DNA of 49,342 nt from Erysipelotrichaceae bacterium (GCA_018365815.1 JAGZJH010000015.1:1-49342), one strand, 5' to 3'; shown: positions 16,092 through 25,775, numbered from the stretch's first letter. Translations and numbers: made by a program. The notes: a model not told the origin generated them from the sequence alone.

Positions 16092-17096
16092 ATGGAAATG
16101 GACGGATTAATAGTGGATTTCGATGGAATTAGAAATATTATTATGTACCATGGATTAAAGGAATATCCTATTGGAGGTTTAGTAGCTGAATATGCAAGAC
16201 TTCATCCTACTGATTTAAAGGAAGTTATTTTGAGTTATAAAGGATTAGACAATTATCCTTCTACTGACACTATAGCTGATTTTTTTCCTTGGTTTGTTGA
16301 CGAATTAGAGAGTAGATTTGGTATTGTGACAGCTGTAATGGTTACTTTTGAATTTATGGATTTTGTTGCCATGGTGCTAAAAAAAGATTATAAAGATTTA
16401 ACTGAATATTTTAAAGAAATATCAAATGAAGATAGTGTTGGTCAATATATATTCGATGGGAGTGGATTTAATAGTACAGGTTCATCAACAAATAAACAGT
16501 TATTACTATCTGCTTATTACTGGTGGGCGCAGTCATATGTAGCTTTTAAACATAGTTTTTTAATGTTAGCAAGTGAGAATAAATATGATGAAAATCAAGT
16601 AATGGCATTTTGGTCTATGTTTAGTGAGAATATAGATTTCCAACACATTGATTTTAGGATCGCTAATTATGAAGGAAAGTTTCATTCGCTATACACAATA
16701 AAATCTTCAATGTCATTAATATTATTTGAAGCAGCACATTGCTTAGATAATGATGTAAAGTTTGTGAAATGTGAAAATTGTGGGGAATATTTTGTTCCAG
16801 AGGGGCGTAATGATGCAATTTATTGTGGATATCCCTCTCTACAAGATAAAAATAAAACTTGTAAAGAAATAGGTGCTCAAGTAACCAGAGCTAATAAAGA
16901 AAAAAATGATATAGCTACAAAAGAATATCGTAGGGTTTATATGAAATACAAGATGATTACATTAAGACACCCAGAAAATAGAGAAGCTATAAGAATTTTT
17001 GAAAAATTAACATCTGAAGTTAAGATTTTGAGAAAAAAATTGAAAAATGGAACTATTACAACGGAAGATTTTTTGAAATGGCTAAACCGTTTTTAA
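16092..17096 (+). CDS. DUF6076 domain protein
   Basis: The 334-residue protein has a helical N-terminal two thirds and a C-terminal zinc-binding module: FVKCENCGEYFVPEGRNDAI with YCGYP and CKEIG (residues about 228-262), then a basic helical tail rich in K and R. This is the layout of DUF6076 proteins, whose C-terminal cysteines resemble those of small nucleic-acid-binding ribbons. The function is unknown. CAGGAGGTGATT precedes the ATG. It lies between a restriction-modification pair and an unassigned two-gene module, so a role in the same defence island is possible but unproven. Confidence 0.65.
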   Translation: MEMDGLIVDFDGIRNIIMYHGLKEYPIGGLVAEYARLHPTDLKEVILSYKGLDNYPSTDTIADFFPWFVDELESRFGIVTAVMVTFEFMDFVAMVLKKDYKDLTEYFKEISNEDSVGQYIFDGSGFNSTGSSTNKQLLLSAYYWWAQSYVAFKHSFLMLASENKYDENQVMAFWSMFSENIDFQHIDFRIANYEGKFHSLYTIKSSMSLILFEAAHCLDNDVKFVKCENCGEYFVPEGRNDAIYCGYPSLQDKNKTCKEIGAQVTRANKEKNDIATKEYRRVYMKYKMITLRHPENREAIRIFEKLTSEVKILRKKLKNGTITTEDFLKWLNRF

Positions 17097-17171
17097 CTAC
17101 ATGGTTATTGGTTTCTTTAATTTGTATTTGAAAAGATAAATATTGCAAACATTAGAACGGGAGGAATGCAT

Positions 17172-17999
17172 ATGAGCAATAGTCTTAGAAAAATAGAGTA
17201 TTATGGAATATATTTCTGTGACCAAAAAGATGAATATCAGGATACTGAAGAATTGATGAGATTAATTGATTCTTTAGATAATTCTTATATTTATGACGAT
17301 GAAAAAACGAATAAATTTTGGAGACTAGACAGTAAAAGTTCAGAAAAAAATATTTATAAACTAATATTTAAATCCGCTAAATATAATCATTCTCCAAACT
17401 ATATTTCTAGAGTTAATGGTAACGAAAGAATATCAGACAAAGCATTAGACGAAGGGGAATGTGAAAAAAACCATTTAGTAATTGATATTATGACTTCATC
17501 CTTAATTATTGAGTCTAGAAGAAGCGGCATAAGTGCTTTTAATGTAATAAAATATATCAATAAATTTTGTAAAGAGAAAGATTTGAAATTTCCTAATATC
17601 AAAGCACTAAAAGAATTGAATGATGATTTTTTAGAAAATCTTAAATCTTTAAGCAGAGTTCAAAGTGCAGAATTATTTGTTGAGAAAGATATTATGGGCT
17701 CAGAATATATGAATTTGATTGAACCTACAGAAGAATCACAAGACGAAGTTATAATTACTTTAAAGGCTAAGCGAAAAAAATCGTTGTCATCTAAACAATT
17801 AATAGAAAGCTTTAAAAAAATTGGATTGCAGGGAGAAAAAACAAAAAGGATTAGAGTAAGAGGTATGGATGAAGATAATATTACTGTTTTATTAGACACA
17901 CTGAATCAATGCAAGGTTGAACAGATAAATGTTGAATTAAACGATGACGGAACTGTTAATTCTAAGTCCTTCTTTGATAAAATAAATGAATTGCTATGA
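17172..17999 (+). CDS. Unassigned cytosolic protein, first gene of a two-gene module
   Basis: The 275-residue protein has no membrane segment or signal peptide. The N-terminal half (YGIYFCDQKDEYQDTEELM, then IYKLIFKSAKYNHSPNYISR) is followed by NHLVIDIMTSSLIIESRRSG and GISAFNVIKYINKF. The C-terminal 90 residues (VIITLKAKRKKSLSSKQLIE onward) form an alpha/beta unit. I cannot assign a family. GGGAGG at 17160-17164 favours ATG 17172 over 17166. It overlaps the next gene, a membrane protein, by four bases (ATGA), which implies tight coupling. A soluble partner plus a small membrane protein is the layout of several anti-phage systems such as Kiwa; that comparison is architectural only. Confidence 0.6.
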   Translation: MSNSLRKIEYYGIYFCDQKDEYQDTEELMRLIDSLDNSYIYDDEKTNKFWRLDSKSSEKNIYKLIFKSAKYNHSPNYISRVNGNERISDKALDEGECEKNHLVIDIMTSSLIIESRRSGISAFNVIKYINKFCKEKDLKFPNIKALKELNDDFLENLKSLSRVQSAELFVEKDIMGSEYMNLIEPTEESQDEVIITLKAKRKKSLSSKQLIESFKKIGLQGEKTKRIRVRGMDEDNITVLLDTLNQCKVEQINVELNDDGTVNSKSFFDKINELL

Positions 18000-18532
18000 G
18001 AAAAAAAGAGAAAAAAATTAATTTTGAATGGATAAGAATTACTATAGACTATTTTTCTGTATCAAGTAAAGCTGATAAAAATATAGAAGTCATATTTCCT
18101 ATTATGATTTCATTTATTACATCAATGATGTATTATACTTGGAACGATACAGTACACGCTTTAAAGGTATTTAGCGAATTGCTATTAAATTTAGATTCGA
18201 TTCTAATTGGTTTTACGGGGATTCTTGTTACATTATTATTGACAACAGAAAATAAAACTATTAATACATTAAGGGAGAAGGAAATCGATAGAAAGTTATA
18301 TGGTAAAAAGGTAAACCTGTTTGATTTGTTACATATATTATTTACAAATGCACTATTAAATGAACTTATCTTGCTGATTATTGTGTTATTTAATTTATTT
18401 TTAATGGGATTAATATGCACTAAAGTAATATGTTTAATAGGTCTTATGATTGAAGAGTTTATGATTTTAAATATTATATTTTCAATGATAAGAGGCGTCA
18501 ATAACTTGTATTGGACTTTTAAGAAGAATTAG
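17996..18532 (+). CDS. Four-helix membrane protein, second gene of a two-gene module
   Basis: The 178-residue product has four predicted membrane helices at about residues 28-47 (IEVIFPIMISFITSMMYY), 63-84, 114-136 and 138-164, with a basic N-terminus (MRKKEKK) suggesting a cytoplasmic start. Its ATG overlaps the stop of the preceding gene by four bases, so it is probably translated by re-initiation and made in fixed ratio with its partner. The protein has no transporter motif. A membrane effector that disrupts the envelope after activation by the soluble partner is a reasonable hypothesis from architecture and from the adjacent restriction system. Function is not established. Confidence 0.6.
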   Translation: MRKKEKKINFEWIRITIDYFSVSSKADKNIEVIFPIMISFITSMMYYTWNDTVHALKVFSELLLNLDSILIGFTGILVTLLLTTENKTINTLREKEIDRKLYGKKVNLFDLLHILFTNALLNELILLIIVLFNLFLMGLICTKVICLIGLMIEEFMILNIIFSMIRGVNNLYWTFKKN

Positions 18533-18561
18533 TTATGGAGATGAAGTTAATATCATTTTAG

Positions 18562-19892
18562 TTATCTCTCCATTTCTTTCCCCATATATTTCTCATAATT
18601 CTTTCTAATTTGGTAAAGCTCACTCATATCAGATTTTGTAGAAGAATACTCTTGCATTAGGGTATTCTTTTTCTCGTGCAATAAATCAAGCTGATTTAAA
18701 ATTTCTTTGGTGTTTGGGAGCTTAGAATAAACTTTTTTAAGTTCAGCAAGGGCATTTTGGTACTGGGAAATTTCTGATTTATGTTCATCATAAAATGCTT
18801 TATCAGAGGTGTCATTTTTATATTCTAAGTAAATCTGACGATACATTTTAACTGTATGAACTTGCTCCATTGTAATTGATAAATTAGAAATATCTTTATC
18901 TAGGATTTTGATTTTATCTTGTAATTCTTGTCTTTTATCTGCACTAGATTGAATAAACGAATCAAGTTCAGAAAGAGTTTTAATGCCTTTTTCACGCATT
19001 AAAATAACAATATTAGAAGCTACTTGAAGGTTATGCTTAGTAGCCCAATATTCATATCCTTTGCTTGATTTTACTTTCTCATTGTTGTTGATATCGATGA
19101 TATTTCCAATACGCTTTTTAATAATGTAATTCTTACTATTGGCATTCTCTTTAATGCGTTCTTTTAATCTATCTTCGGTGTAATCAATGCCTATAACTTT
19201 TGATCTTGTAAATCTTTCTTTATCTTTATGTCTAAAACCAATATGTTTTCCATGCTTAATTTCATATCCAAGAATAGTCATCTTATCAAGAAAATCATCC
19301 CAGTCTTTTGATTGTTTTATGGTTCTATCAATATCAAATTGTAGCTTACTTTTCCATGAATTTCCTTTCTTAAACTGTTCATTTTCATACCATGACTTAC
19401 CACTAGTTTTATATTTTTTCTTGTATGTTTCATAGTGTTCGTCAATGACAATAAGGTCATTTTCTTTGCATAGCTTATCACTTTGATAACGAATTTTATG
19501 ATAGCTTTTTTTGTTGGATTGATAACATTTTCCAGTGACCATGTTTACATTGTTGAAGATAATATGGTTATGAATATGTCCTTTATCAATATGGGTAGAC
19601 AGCACGAACTCGTATTCATCTTTAAGTATTTTATTGCATAGATTCAATCCAATTTGATGTGCTTGCTATGGCGTAGTTTCATTTGGTACAAATGATTGAA
19701 TAAGATGTCTTGCAAGCACATTTCCTTTAACATTATTATCTTCTCTTGTTTAAAAAATTGTGTATGGGCAGTAGCAGGGAAGCAATTGTTTGTTGTAACT
19801 AGTATTTTTTCATCAGTCTTTGCTTCGTTTGTTATGTAGTCAATTGCAAGATTAAGTGTAGATTTTATTGGATGAATTTTAGTAATAGCCAC
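18562..19892 (-). pseudogene. Broken relaxase (mobilization protein)
   Basis: The start is GTG 19892 (minus) after AAGGAGATGA. The frame opens MAITKIHPIKSTLNLAIDYI, then shifts by one near 19750, runs through TREDNNVKGNVLARHLIQSF, meets TAG at 19666-19668, and continues LNLCNKILKDEYEFVLSTHI with the metal-binding triad HIDKGHIHNHIIFN. A long coiled-coil tail follows to 18562. These are the features of a MobA/MobL-type relaxase, which nicks the transfer origin and attaches to the 5' DNA end. The frameshift and stop separate the N-terminal catalytic region from the histidine motif, so the enzyme is inactive. The expected nic site would be upstream of mobC and appears lost. Confidence 0.85.
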
Positions 19893-20093
19893 TTATGAAT
19901 CATCTCCTTTTGTTGTAGTTCTATCTAGCAGTAATGAATGTATTTGCCCAATTTCTTTTGAAAGGTGTTCGATTTGTTGTTTTATATCGTTGATGTCATC
20001 GCTATAAATAACACCAGTAGAATTAACTCGTTTTGCTATTTGATTAACACTATTAGCGTATCTTGAAAGTAGTCTGAATATTATAAACATCAT
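19893..20093 (-). pseudogene. C-terminal fragment of MobC (relaxosome protein)
   Basis: The 66-residue frame reads LLSRYANSVNQIAKRVNSTG, then IYSDDINDIKQQIEHLSKEI, the C-terminal part of MobC-type accessory proteins that bind the transfer origin and help the relaxase. The ribbon-helix-helix N-terminus is missing: the sequence stops being MobC at about 20093, where a chromosomal dehydratase gene begins on the other strand. Its stop lies directly before the relaxase start, the usual operon order. Truncation is inferred from family length (about 110-130 residues). Confidence 0.7.
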
Positions 20094-20096
20094 GTA

Positions 20097-21273
20097 TGTT
20101 CCTCATGTGGAGCTTGTTCTTTTATGGGAACTGCTTCAACAATGCAAATTATGGCAGAAGCATTAGGATTAATGATTCCAGGCAGTGCATTAATGCTGTC
20201 TAATTGTCAAGATTTAGAAGACATGGCAACTTTAGCGGGGAAAATGGTTGTTGAAATGGCTAAAAAAGGAATGAATGCGCGTGACATCGTCACTCAAAAA
20301 AGTTTTGAAAATGCGATTATGGTTCATGCAGTTATTTCTGGTTCAACCAATTCATTATTACACATTCCAGCAATCGCCCATGAATTTGGAATCCATATTG
20401 ATTCTGATACCTTTGATAAAATGCATCGTCATGCTCATTATTTATTAGATATTCGACCAGCTGGTAAATGGCCTACACAATTTTTCTACTATGCTGGAGG
20501 GGTTCCTCGTATTATGGAAAAAATTAAAAGTATGCTTCATCTTGATGTGATGACTGTTACTGGAAAAACATTAGGTGAAAATTTAGAAGAACTCAAGAAA
20601 AATGGGTTTTATGAAAAATGTGAGGCGTATTTAAAACCATGGAATTTAAAAGCTACAGATATCATTCGCCCATTTGATTATCCTATTGGAACAAATGGAA
20701 CAGTTGCAATTTTAAAAGGAAATTTAGCTAAAGAAGGTGCTGTAGTTAAACACTCAGCAGTACCTAAAGATATGTTCAAGGCAATTTTAAAAGCATATCC
20801 TTTTGATAGTGAAGAAGAAGCCATTCATGCAATTTTATCCCATCAAATTCAACCAGGTGATGCTGTAATTATTCGCTATGAAGGTCCTAAAGGAAGTGGT
20901 ATGCTAGAAATGTTTTATACAACTGAAGCAATTTCATCAGACACTCTATTAGCCTCTACCATTGCTTTAATTACAGATGGACGTTTTTCAGGAGCCAGTA
21001 AAGTCCCGGCAATCGCTCATGTTTCACCAGAAGCAGCTGATGGTGGAGCAATTGCTTTAATTGAAGAAGATGATTTAATTGAGTTAGATATTGAAAAAGA
21101 ATTTTAAATATTGTTGGAGTTAAAGGTGAAAGATGTTCTTTGGATAAAATTGACGAGATTAAAAAAAACGACGTCAAAATTGGCAACCTAAACAAGAAAA
21201 ATATCAATCCAGTGTTTTAAAAATTTATGCCAAGCATGCTGTGTCACCAATGAAAGGCGGGTATATGAAATAA
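20097..21273 (+). pseudogene. Truncated and frameshifted IlvD/Edd-type dehydratase
   Basis: The sequence reads CSSCGACSFMGTASTMQIMA, then LGLMIPGSAL, and runs on as a typical IlvD/Edd family protein: RPAGKWPTQFFYYAGG, GTNGTVAILKGNLAKEGAVV and TDGRFSGASKVPAIAHVSPE. These enzymes dehydrate sugar acids or dihydroxy acids using an Fe-S cluster; the CSSCGAC segment includes likely ligands. The N-terminal 40% (about 200 residues) is missing at the junction with the mobC fragment. After LDIEKEF a stop occurs, and the expected tail (NIVGVKGERCSLDKIDEI, KRRQNWQPKQEKYQ, HAVSPMKGGYMK) is split over other frames to 21273. Together with the aldolase and kinase downstream it points to a sugar-acid dehydratase of a 2-keto-3-deoxygluconate pathway. 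Confidence 0.8.
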
Positions 21274-22199
21274 TGAAACGATACGAAGATTTAATCAAAC
21301 AAATTGAATTATATGGAATTATTCCAGTGGTGAAAGTAGAAAATGTTGAAGATGCTTTACCACTTGTAAAAGCATTATGTGACGGGGGCTTAAAAGTCGC
21401 CGAAGTGACTTTTAGAACTTAGTGTGCTAAAGAATTGATTTGTACAATGACTAGCCATTTTCCAGAAATGTTAATTGGGGCTGGTACGGTTTTGACAACT
21501 AAACAAGTTGATGAGCCATTGAAGCAGGGGCAAAATTTATTGTCAGTCCCGGTTTAAAAAAAGTCGTAAAATATTGTCAAGAAAAAGAGATTTTAATGCT
21601 AAGGGTTGTACTACTCCTAGTGATATGGAAAAAGCCATTGAATTAGGGTTAGAAGTTGTTAAATTCTTCCCAGCTGAAGTTAATGGTGGATTAAAAGCCA
21701 TCAAAGTAATGGCTGCTCCTTATTCAACATTACGTTTTATGCCAACGGGGGGGGGATTAATCCTCAAAATTTACAAGAATATTTAAACTTTGAAAAAATT
21801 ATTGATTGTGGTGGAACTTGGATGATTAATGATGAATTCGTAAAAAATCATGATTGGCAACAAATTACCCTTTTAACAAAAGAAGCCATTAAAATGATGC
21901 TTAATATTCGTTTTCACCATGTCGGAATTGGCGGAAATCAAAATGAGGTGAAAGAATTAGCCGATTCAACAATTACAAATTTAAAAGTTTCATGTTGTGT
22001 TGAAGGAGTAGAATATATGTATGAGGGTAATGCTAGTACATTACATTATTTATGTTTATCGACAACAAATATTGAACGTGCGATGTTCTTTTTAGGATTA
22101 AAAGGATATACTTTTGATCAATCTTCTATTCGCTATAATTCAAAAGGAAAAATAGAATTTATTTTAATGAACAAATTGGTGGTTGTAAAGTTCATTTAA
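21273..22199 (+). pseudogene. Broken KDPG/KHG aldolase with extra C-terminal domain
   Basis: The ATG overlaps the dehydratase stop (TAATG). It reads MKRYEDLIKQIELYGIIPVV, then LKVAEVTFRT, TAG at 21420-21422, CAKEL, IGAGTVLT, AKFIVSPGLKKVV, CTTPSDMEKAIELGLEVVKF and FPAEVNGG with the Schiff-base lysine region. This is a 2-dehydro-3-deoxyphosphogluconate aldolase. A second domain of about 130 residues (IRFHHVGIGGNQNEVKELAD onward) resembles a VOC fold, as seen in some Firmicute versions. At least three frameshifts are visible, one in a run of nine G at 21747-21755, where seven would keep the frame. No active enzyme can be made. Confidence 0.8.
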
Positions 22200-22213
22200 G
22201 ATTGGAGTAGTTT

Positions 22214-23151
22214 ATGAAAAAGATATTACTATTTGGTGAACCAATGGCATTACTCACAACAACAACGATGACTTCATTAGAAGATGTCCATTTATTTCAA
22301 AAAAGTTTATCCGGAGCAGAAGTCAATGTGGCGATTGGACTAACTCGTTAAATCATCAAGTGACTTATATTACTGCTTTAGGAAATGATCCTTGGGGAAA
22401 ATATATTTTAAAACATCTTGAAAATGAAGGAATTAAAACAGATTTAATTAGTATTAATTCTAATTATCCAACCGGTATGATGATGAAACATCAAGTTGAA
22501 ATAGGAGATCCAATGATTTATTACTACCGTCAAAACTCTGCATTTTCGCATTATGACTTAGAAAATATTAAGCACATTGATTTTAGTGAATATGACCAAC
22601 TTCATATTACCGGTATTCCTTTAGCACTATCAAAAAATACCAGAGAAGCATCATTTGAACTAGCTAAACGTGCTAAAGAAAATGGCGTTTATGTTTCTTA
22701 TGATCCAAATTTAAGAATACAACTTTGGCCTAATCAACAAACAATGATTGAAACAACTAATTAAATGGCTAAGTTTTGTGATATGATTTTACCGGGAATT
22801 AATGAAGGTGAAATTTTAATGGGAAGTAAAGAACCTCGTCAAATTGCTGATTATTTTATTAATCTTGGTGTTAAAGAAGTGGTGATTAAACTAGGTAAAG
22901 AAGGGACTTATTACCAAAATAATCAAACCAGTCAGATTGTTTCAGGATTTAAAGTTGAAAAAGTAGTAGATACAGTTGGAGCAGGTGATGGTTTTGCAGT
23001 GGGAATTATCAGTGCAAGATTAGAAGGGTTAAACTATGAAGAAATGTTAATTCGAGCAAATGCCATCGGGGCACTTCAAGTTCAAACTTTAGGAGATAAT
23101 GAAGGACTTCCAACACCGCAAATTTTAAAGGATTATATTAAGTTACGTTAA
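22214..23151 (+). pseudogene. Broken 2-keto-3-deoxygluconate kinase (PfkB family)
   Basis: TTGGAGTAG precedes ATG 22214. MKKILLFGEPMALLTTTTMT, KSLSGAEVNVAIGLTR is followed by TAA at 22349 caused by loss of one T; the next frame continues LNHQVTYITALGNDPWGKYI to ETTN, TAA at 22762-22764 where Gln is expected, and then MAKFCDMILPGINEGEILMG to VDTVGAGDGFAVGIISA, the PfkB signature 2 with the catalytic Asp. The order dehydratase, aldolase, kinase matches KDG catabolism, in which the kinase makes KDPG for the aldolase. Two separate lesions confirm loss of function. Confidence 0.85.
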
Positions 23152-23171
23152 ATGAATTTTTTAAATATATT

Positions 23172-23217
23172 AAAAAGGACCATGTTATTTGAAATCAAAA
23201 TAATAAGGTTCTTTTTT
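23172..23217 (+). terminator. Terminator after the KDG kinase pseudogene
   Basis: AAAAAGGACC (23172-23181) pairs with GGTTCTTTTTT (23208-23217) using one G-U pair, with a further TTATT/AATAA match inside. The T-run forms part of the right arm. Confidence 0.6.
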
Positions 23218-23305
23218 ATTATACATAAAACGTATGGTAATAGATACATAATGAGTATTAGACATATTTTAATAAAGTGGTATGATGAATACAGGAGGGA
23301 TAAAG

Positions 23306-23636
23306 ATGGATATTAACAAAGTGTGTTTAAAATTTAATATTAATTGAAAAAACTTCAGTATTATAAAAAAATGGGAGTTTTTCATTCTATTAATGAGTAT
23401 AGTGATGAGGAAATTCAAAATATGAGCAACATTTTAACATTAAAAAAAATTGCTTATCAAGTGATTTAGTTTGTATGTTTTTAGATGTAAATGTGGTTAA
23501 GAAAATTGATATTTTAAATCAATAACGTTTGATTTTATTAGATGATGTGCATTTAAAATATCAACAAGTAGATTGTATTGACCATTTATTATATCAATTA
23601 AAAAAAGAAAGAGGGTTACAACATGGAAAGAATTAA
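23306..23636 (+). pseudogene. Broken MerR-family regulator
   Basis: CAGGAGGGA precedes ATG 23306. MDINKVCLKFNIN is followed by TGA, and one frame over LKKLQYYKKMGVFHSINEYS, DEEIQNMSNILTLKK, DLVCMFLDVN continues, with an in-frame TAA at 23523 inside ILNQ-stop-RLILLDDVHL, to TAA at 23636. The pattern of a short HTH, 'LQYYKKMG', 'YSDEEI' and a coiled-coil dimerisation helix is that of MerR regulators. These bind promoters with 19-base spacers, three of which occur downstream in this window. Its 3' end overlaps the next gene start by 14 bases. Confidence 0.65.
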
Positions 23637-24375
23637 TTTAAAAGAACAATTAGTTAAACAATTACATCAATATAATTAATTTAAAGATGATCTAAATTTT
23701 GGAAATATAGTTCAAAATTTTATATACGGTGATGTTTATCACCATGGTGATTTAGAGTTAAGCGAACGAGAATTAATTTTAATTGCGGTTAATACTACAT
23801 TACAAACTCCAATTGCTTTAAAAAATCATATTGAAGCAGCATTGGTGTTAAATGTTGAAGGAAAGATTATTAAAGAAGTGATTTATCATTGTACCCCTTA
23901 TATTGGTTTAGCAAAGGTACAAGAAGCATTAGAAGCGGCTAATGAAATCTTTAAAAAACATCAAATTGAATGTAATACTTCTATGGCCACAGTGAATGAA
24001 CAAACACGCTTTAATCAAGGGTTTGAAGTGTAAAGTCAAGCATTTGGAAAAGATAATATTCAAGCAAATCATGACAATGCCCCTAGTGATTTAAAACATA
24101 TTCAAAATTATTTATCAGCATTTTGTTTTGGGGATTTTTATACACATCAAGGATTGAATTTAAAATGGCGTGAGTTAATTGCATTAGTGCGTATTGCTTC
24201 ACTTGGTGGTTGTGAAAATCAATTAAAAGCACATATTAATGCCAATATCACAGTAGGCAATGATTGTGAAAAATTAATCGAAGTGATTACACAATGTATT
24301 CCATATATTGGATTTCCACGTTCATTAAATGCGATTAATTGTATTAATGAAATAATAAAAGAAAAGGAAGTGTAG
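23623..24375 (+). pseudogene. Broken carboxymuconolactone decarboxylase-like protein (tandem domains)
   Basis: One frame without shifts runs from ATG 23623 to TAG 24375, but it contains TAA at 23677 (after HQYN) and TAA at 24031 (after GFEV). Two CMD domains are seen: YGDVYHHGDLELSERELILI and CFGDFYTHQGLNLKWRELIA, each followed by a helix and a YIG segment (CTPYIGLAKVQEA; CIPYIGFPRSLNA). CMD-fold proteins carry redox or decarboxylase activities; the tandem form is common beside MerR regulators and cupins. The typical C-x-x-C/H pair is partly present (GGCENQLKAH). Translation from internal starts cannot be excluded but is unlikely. Confidence 0.75.
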
Positions 24376-24377
24376 AA

Positions 24378-25775
24378 ATGGGTAGTTTAAAATTAGTGTT
24401 AAATCGAATGATTGAGCCTAAAAAAGGAATTGAGGAATCGAAAAAGAAATTTAGTAATAAAGCGTTAATTGCTTTAATTATTCCAATTATTGTGGAACAG
24501 TTTTTAGCACTTTTAGTTGGAATTGCGGATACTTTAATGATTAGTTATGCAGGTGAAGCGGCTGTTTCAGGGGTATCGTTAGTCAATCAGTTGAATAATA
24601 TTTTTATTATGATTTTTACCGCTTTAGCGACAGGAGGAGCAATTATTGCCAGTCAGTATATTGGAAGTAAAGATCAAAAAAAGGGTAATTTAGCGGCGAG
24701 TCAATTAGTCATGTTAACAACATTAATTTCAATTGTTGTGACTGTGTTATTAATGCTTTTTGGTAAAAATGTATTTACTTTAGTTTTTGGACGTGTTGAA
24801 AAAGATGTTTTTGGAACCGGAATGACTTATTTATATTTATCTGCGATTTCGTTTCCTTTTTTAGCTGTGTATAATGGGTGTGCTGGTTTATATAGAAGCA
24901 TGGGAAAAACTAAAACGTTGATGAATATTTCAATCGTGACGAATGTTATTAATGTAGTAGGAAATTATATTGGTGTATTTATTTTACATGCCGGTGTAGC
25001 TGGGGTAGCCATTCCTTCATTAATTTCAAGAATATATGCCGCAGTGGTGATGTATATACTTTCTTCTAATCAAAACAATACAATTTTCATTCAATTAAAA
25101 CAAGTTTTATCATTCCATAAAGAAATGATTATTCGTATTTTTAAAATTGCAATCCCTAATAGTATTGAAAATGGATTATTTCAAATTTCTAAAGTTGCTT
25201 TAAGTTCAATTGTGGCTTTATTTGGAACAGTACAAATTGCAGCTAATGGGATCGCACAAAGTTTTTGGTCAATGTCTGCTTTATTTGTAATTGCAATGGG
25301 ACCTGCTTTTATGACTGTAATTGGTCAATATATGGGAGCAGGTGATCCTGAGGGAGCGGATTATTATATGAAAAAATTATTAAGAATGACTTATATCGGT
25401 TCGTTTGTATGGAATACTTTTTTCTTTATCATTACACCATTACTGCTTCAATTATATAGTTTATCTTCAGAAGGTAAACAATTAGTGATTATATTAGTGT
25501 TCATTCATAATGCATTTAATATTATCACTTGTCCTTATTCATTTTCATTATCAAACGGACTTCGAGCAGCAGGGGATATTAAATTTACAATGTATTCTTC
25601 TATTTTTTCAACAGTTATTTGTCGTGTGATTTTCTCAGTGATTTTAGGGTTATGGTTAAATATGGGAGTGATCGGTATTGCCCTTGCAATGGGAATTGAT
25701 TGGACAATTAAAGCAGCATTAATTATTGTGCGTTATCGTAGTGGTAAATGGAAACATTTTAAAGTTATTGATTAA
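24378..25775 (+). CDS. MATE family efflux transporter
   Basis: The 465-residue protein has about twelve membrane helices in two related halves. The first begins KFSNKALIALIIPIIVEQFL with IADTLMISYAGEAAVSGVSL, the second near residue 245 with IFKIAIPNSIENGLFQISKV, both MATE hallmarks. MATE proteins export organic cations, drugs or metabolites using Na+ or H+ gradients. The ATG lies two bases after the CMD pseudogene stop with AAAGGAAGTG before it, so it may have been the last gene of that operon. It appears intact, in contrast to its upstream neighbours. Confidence 0.9.
   Translation: MGSLKLVLNRMIEPKKGIEESKKKFSNKALIALIIPIIVEQFLALLVGIADTLMISYAGEAAVSGVSLVNQLNNIFIMIFTALATGGAIIASQYIGSKDQKKGNLAASQLVMLTTLISIVVTVLLMLFGKNVFTLVFGRVEKDVFGTGMTYLYLSAISFPFLAVYNGCAGLYRSMGKTKTLMNISIVTNVINVVGNYIGVFILHAGVAGVAIPSLISRIYAAVVMYILSSNQNNTIFIQLKQVLSFHKEMIIRIFKIAIPNSIENGLFQISKVALSSIVALFGTVQIAANGIAQSFWSMSALFVIAMGPAFMTVIGQYMGAGDPEGADYYMKKLLRMTYIGSFVWNTFFFIITPLLLQLYSLSSEGKQLVIILVFIHNAFNIITCPYSFSLSNGLRAAGDIKFTMYSSIFSTVICRVIFSVILGLWLNMGVIGIALAMGIDWTIKAALIIVRYRSGKWKHFKVID

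Noticed and set aside
22200..24376. Alternative genetic code (TAA or TAG read as an amino acid)
   Set aside because: TAA and TAG end the intact genes in this window, and frameshifts accompany the stops in most pseudogenes.
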